From positions 1,054,001 through 1,118,000 of the forward strand of contig OZ244557.1 of assembly GCA_965217625.1 (NCBI GenBank): a DNA stretch of 64,000 bases, given 5' to 3'. Source of the stretch: TK10-74A sp965217625 (GTDB lineage Bacteria > Chloroflexota > Dehalococcoidia > Bin125). Below, one piece after another: positions 62,646-64,000 of this stretch (within the stretch, counting starts at the first letter, position 1; each line of letters opens with the position of its first letter). The notes below the pieces were generated by a model, which saw only the letters and a list, made by a program, of their open reading frames with translations, was not told the DNA's origin and ran no database searches. Made by a program: the position numbers and the translations under genes.

Positions 62646-64000
62646 ATGGAGACGAGCAGCGCCCCCCTGGAGAGCCAGACCGCGGACACCGCGACCGTGG
62701 ACGCGGTGGTCGTGGGGGCCGGCTTCGCCGGCATGTACATGCTGCACCGGCTGCGGGAGCTGGGCCTCACGGCGCGGGTCATCGAGGCCGGCGACGACGT
62801 GGGCGGCACCTGGTACTGGAACCGCTACCCCGGCGCGCGTTGCGACGTCGAGAGCCTGGAGTACCAGTACTCGTTCTCCGACGCGTTGCAGCGCGAGTGG
62901 AATTGGACCGAGCGCTACGCGCAGCAGCCGGAGATCCTGGAATACGCCTCGCACGTGGCGGATCGCTTCGGCCTGCGCCGGGACATCCAGTTCAACACGC
63001 GCGTGACCGCGGCCGCCTACGACGACGCCCAGCAGCGCTGGATCGTCGACACGGACGCCGGCGAACGGCTCTCGGCGCAGTTCTGCATCATGGCCACCGG
63101 CTGCCTGTCGAAGCCCAAGTGGCCCGAGATCCCGGGGCGGGAGTCGTTCCGGGGCGAGGCGCACCACACGGCGCGCTGGCCGCACGAGGGCGTGGAGTTC
63201 GCCGGTAAGCGCGTGGGTGTGATCGGCACGGGCTCGACCGCGGTCCAGGCGATCCCGCGGATCGCCGAGCAGGCGGCGCACGTGACGGTCTTCCAGCGCA
63301 CGCCGAATTTCAGCGTGCCCGCGAAGCAGGAGCCGCATGAACCGGCGTTCGTCCAGCAGTACAAGGACGAGTTCCAGGCGCTGCGGCGCAAGGCGCGGCG
63401 CACGCGGGGCGGCATCATCTATCAGCCGCCGCCGCAACTCTCGGCCCTGGAGGTCGAGCCGGAGGAGCGCGAGCGACTCTACGCGGAGTCCTGGGAGAAG
63501 GGTGCCGGCGTGCTCCCCGTCTTCACCGATCTGCTCACGAACGAGGCGGCGAACGAGACGGCCGCCTCGTTCATTCGCTCCAAGATCCAGGAGATCGTCG
63601 ACGATCCGGCGATCGCGGCGGCGCTCTGCCCGACCAACCACCCGTACGGGACGAAGCGCCCCTGCCTCGACACCGACTACTACCAGACCTACAACCGCGA
63701 CAACGTGCGGCTCGTCGACGTCCGCAAGACCCCGATCGCGACCATCACTCCGGCCGGCCTGCGCACGCGGGACGAGGACTTCCACTTCGACACCCTCGTC
63801 TTCGCCTGCGGCTTCGACGCGATGACCGGGGCGATCCTGGCCGTCGATATCCGCGGGCGGGAGGGCCGGTCGTTGCGCGAGAAGTGGGCCGGCGGGCCGC
63901 GCACCTACCTGGGACTCTCGATCGCGGGTTTCCCCAACCTGTTCACGATCACCGGCCCGGGCAGCCCCTCGGTGCTGGCCAACATGATCGTCTGCATCGA
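62646..64000 (+). CDS. Baeyer-Villiger-type flavin monooxygenase, cut by window end
   Basis: This is the first 451 residues of an FAD/NADPH monooxygenase like cyclohexanone monooxygenase (full length about 540-600). The FAD loop VVGAGFAGMY lies at residues 22-31, followed by GDDVGGTWYWNRYPGARCDVES, which is strongly conserved in BVMOs. The BVMO fingerprint FRGEAHHTARWP (FxGxxxHxxxWP) is near residues 168-179 and the NADPH loop VIGTGSTAVQ follows. TFACGFDAMTG-like VFACGFDAMTGAI and FPNLFTITGPGSPSVLANM are present before the window ends. It is divergent from the CoA-transferase gene. Ketone substrate unknown. Confidence 0.92.
   Translation, partial: METSSAPLESQTADTATVDAVVVGAGFAGMYMLHRLRELGLTARVIEAGDDVGGTWYWNRYPGARCDVESLEYQYSFSDALQREWNWTERYAQQPEILEYASHVADRFGLRRDIQFNTRVTAAAYDDAQQRWIVDTDAGERLSAQFCIMATGCLSKPKWPEIPGRESFRGEAHHTARWPHEGVEFAGKRVGVIGTGSTAVQAIPRIAEQAAHVTVFQRTPNFSVPAKQEPHEPAFVQQYKDEFQALRRKARRTRGGIIYQPPPQLSALEVEPEERERLYAESWEKGAGVLPVFTDLLTNEAANETAASFIRSKIQEIVDDPAIAAALCPTNHPYGTKRPCLDTDYYQTYNRDNVRLVDVRKTPIATITPAGLRTRDEDFHFDTLVFACGFDAMTGAILAVDIRGREGRSLREKWAGGPRTYLGLSIAGFPNLFTITGPGSPSVLANMIVCI

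Overview
The window is a strongly G+C-rich bacterial chromosome segment with dense coding on both strands, short gaps and many 4-base stop/start overlaps. The gene content best fits a Chloroflexota lineage of the Dehalococcoidia/SAR202 kind. It has many type III CoA-transferases, luciferase-like flavin oxidoreductases, SDRs, aldo/keto reductases, TIM-barrel amidohydrolases and a Baeyer-Villiger-type monooxygenase, next to bacterial housekeeping genes. No 16S or universal marker set is present, so the lineage call is inference.

Layout. 1-5111: a terminator-like hairpin, a lipoprotein substrate-binding protein, a TauD/TfdA dioxygenase, a GNAT acetyltransferase that appears to start at ATC, a RibD-type reductase and purE. 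5311-12607: leuS, then a leftward cluster htrA-like protease / GH18-like membrane protein / rsmD / coaD / coiled-coil protein. 12846-19264: a rightward cluster greA-lysS-two tandem lipoproteins-nudix-serS-hypothetical. 19281-24007: an FG-GAP/trypsin-like protease fusion, an MFS permease and an FGE-sulfatase-family protein. 24008-34850: an accessory metabolic stretch (CurA-like reductase, retropepsin-like protein, amidohydrolases, a double CoA-transferase, AI-2E-type permease, LLM oxidoreductase, SDR), broken by two small lower-G+C islands carrying toxin-antitoxin-like genes. 34972-39002: a moxR-DUF58-DUF4129 operon. 39012-42125: a VOC protein and two CoA-transferases. 42347-45598: a compact bioA-bioF-bioD operon. 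45679-57226: LLM oxidoreductase, DUF4389 duplication protein, CoA-transferase, phosphotriesterase-like protein, metallo-beta-lactamase, SDR, ThuA-like protein, then an aldehyde:ferredoxin oxidoreductase with a MoaD-like partner, and an aldo/keto reductase. 57361-64000: a second aldo/keto reductase with decayed copies of its own 3' end, a selenoprotein, another double CoA-transferase, and the start of a flavin monooxygenase.

Three results stand out. First, the minus-strand reading frame at 58792-59958 is interrupted only by a TGA at codon 155. The residues on both sides belong to the PrdB/GrdB reductase family. Seventeen bases after the TGA lies a perfect 6-bp stem with a GGTCT loop, which is the apical loop of the E. 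coli fdhF SECIS at almost the same distance. This is a selenoprotein, not two genes. Second, two genes (the GNAT at 3170-3778 and the coiled-coil protein at 7797-8384) appear to begin with ATC preceded by a well-placed Shine-Dalgarno sequence. Third, at three places an intact redox-enzyme gene is followed or preceded by displaced fragments of its own end. Two of these are separated from the gene by about 0.7-kb islands with toxin-antitoxin-like genes, and the third by a tmRNA/tRNA 3'-end-like element and repeated hairpins.
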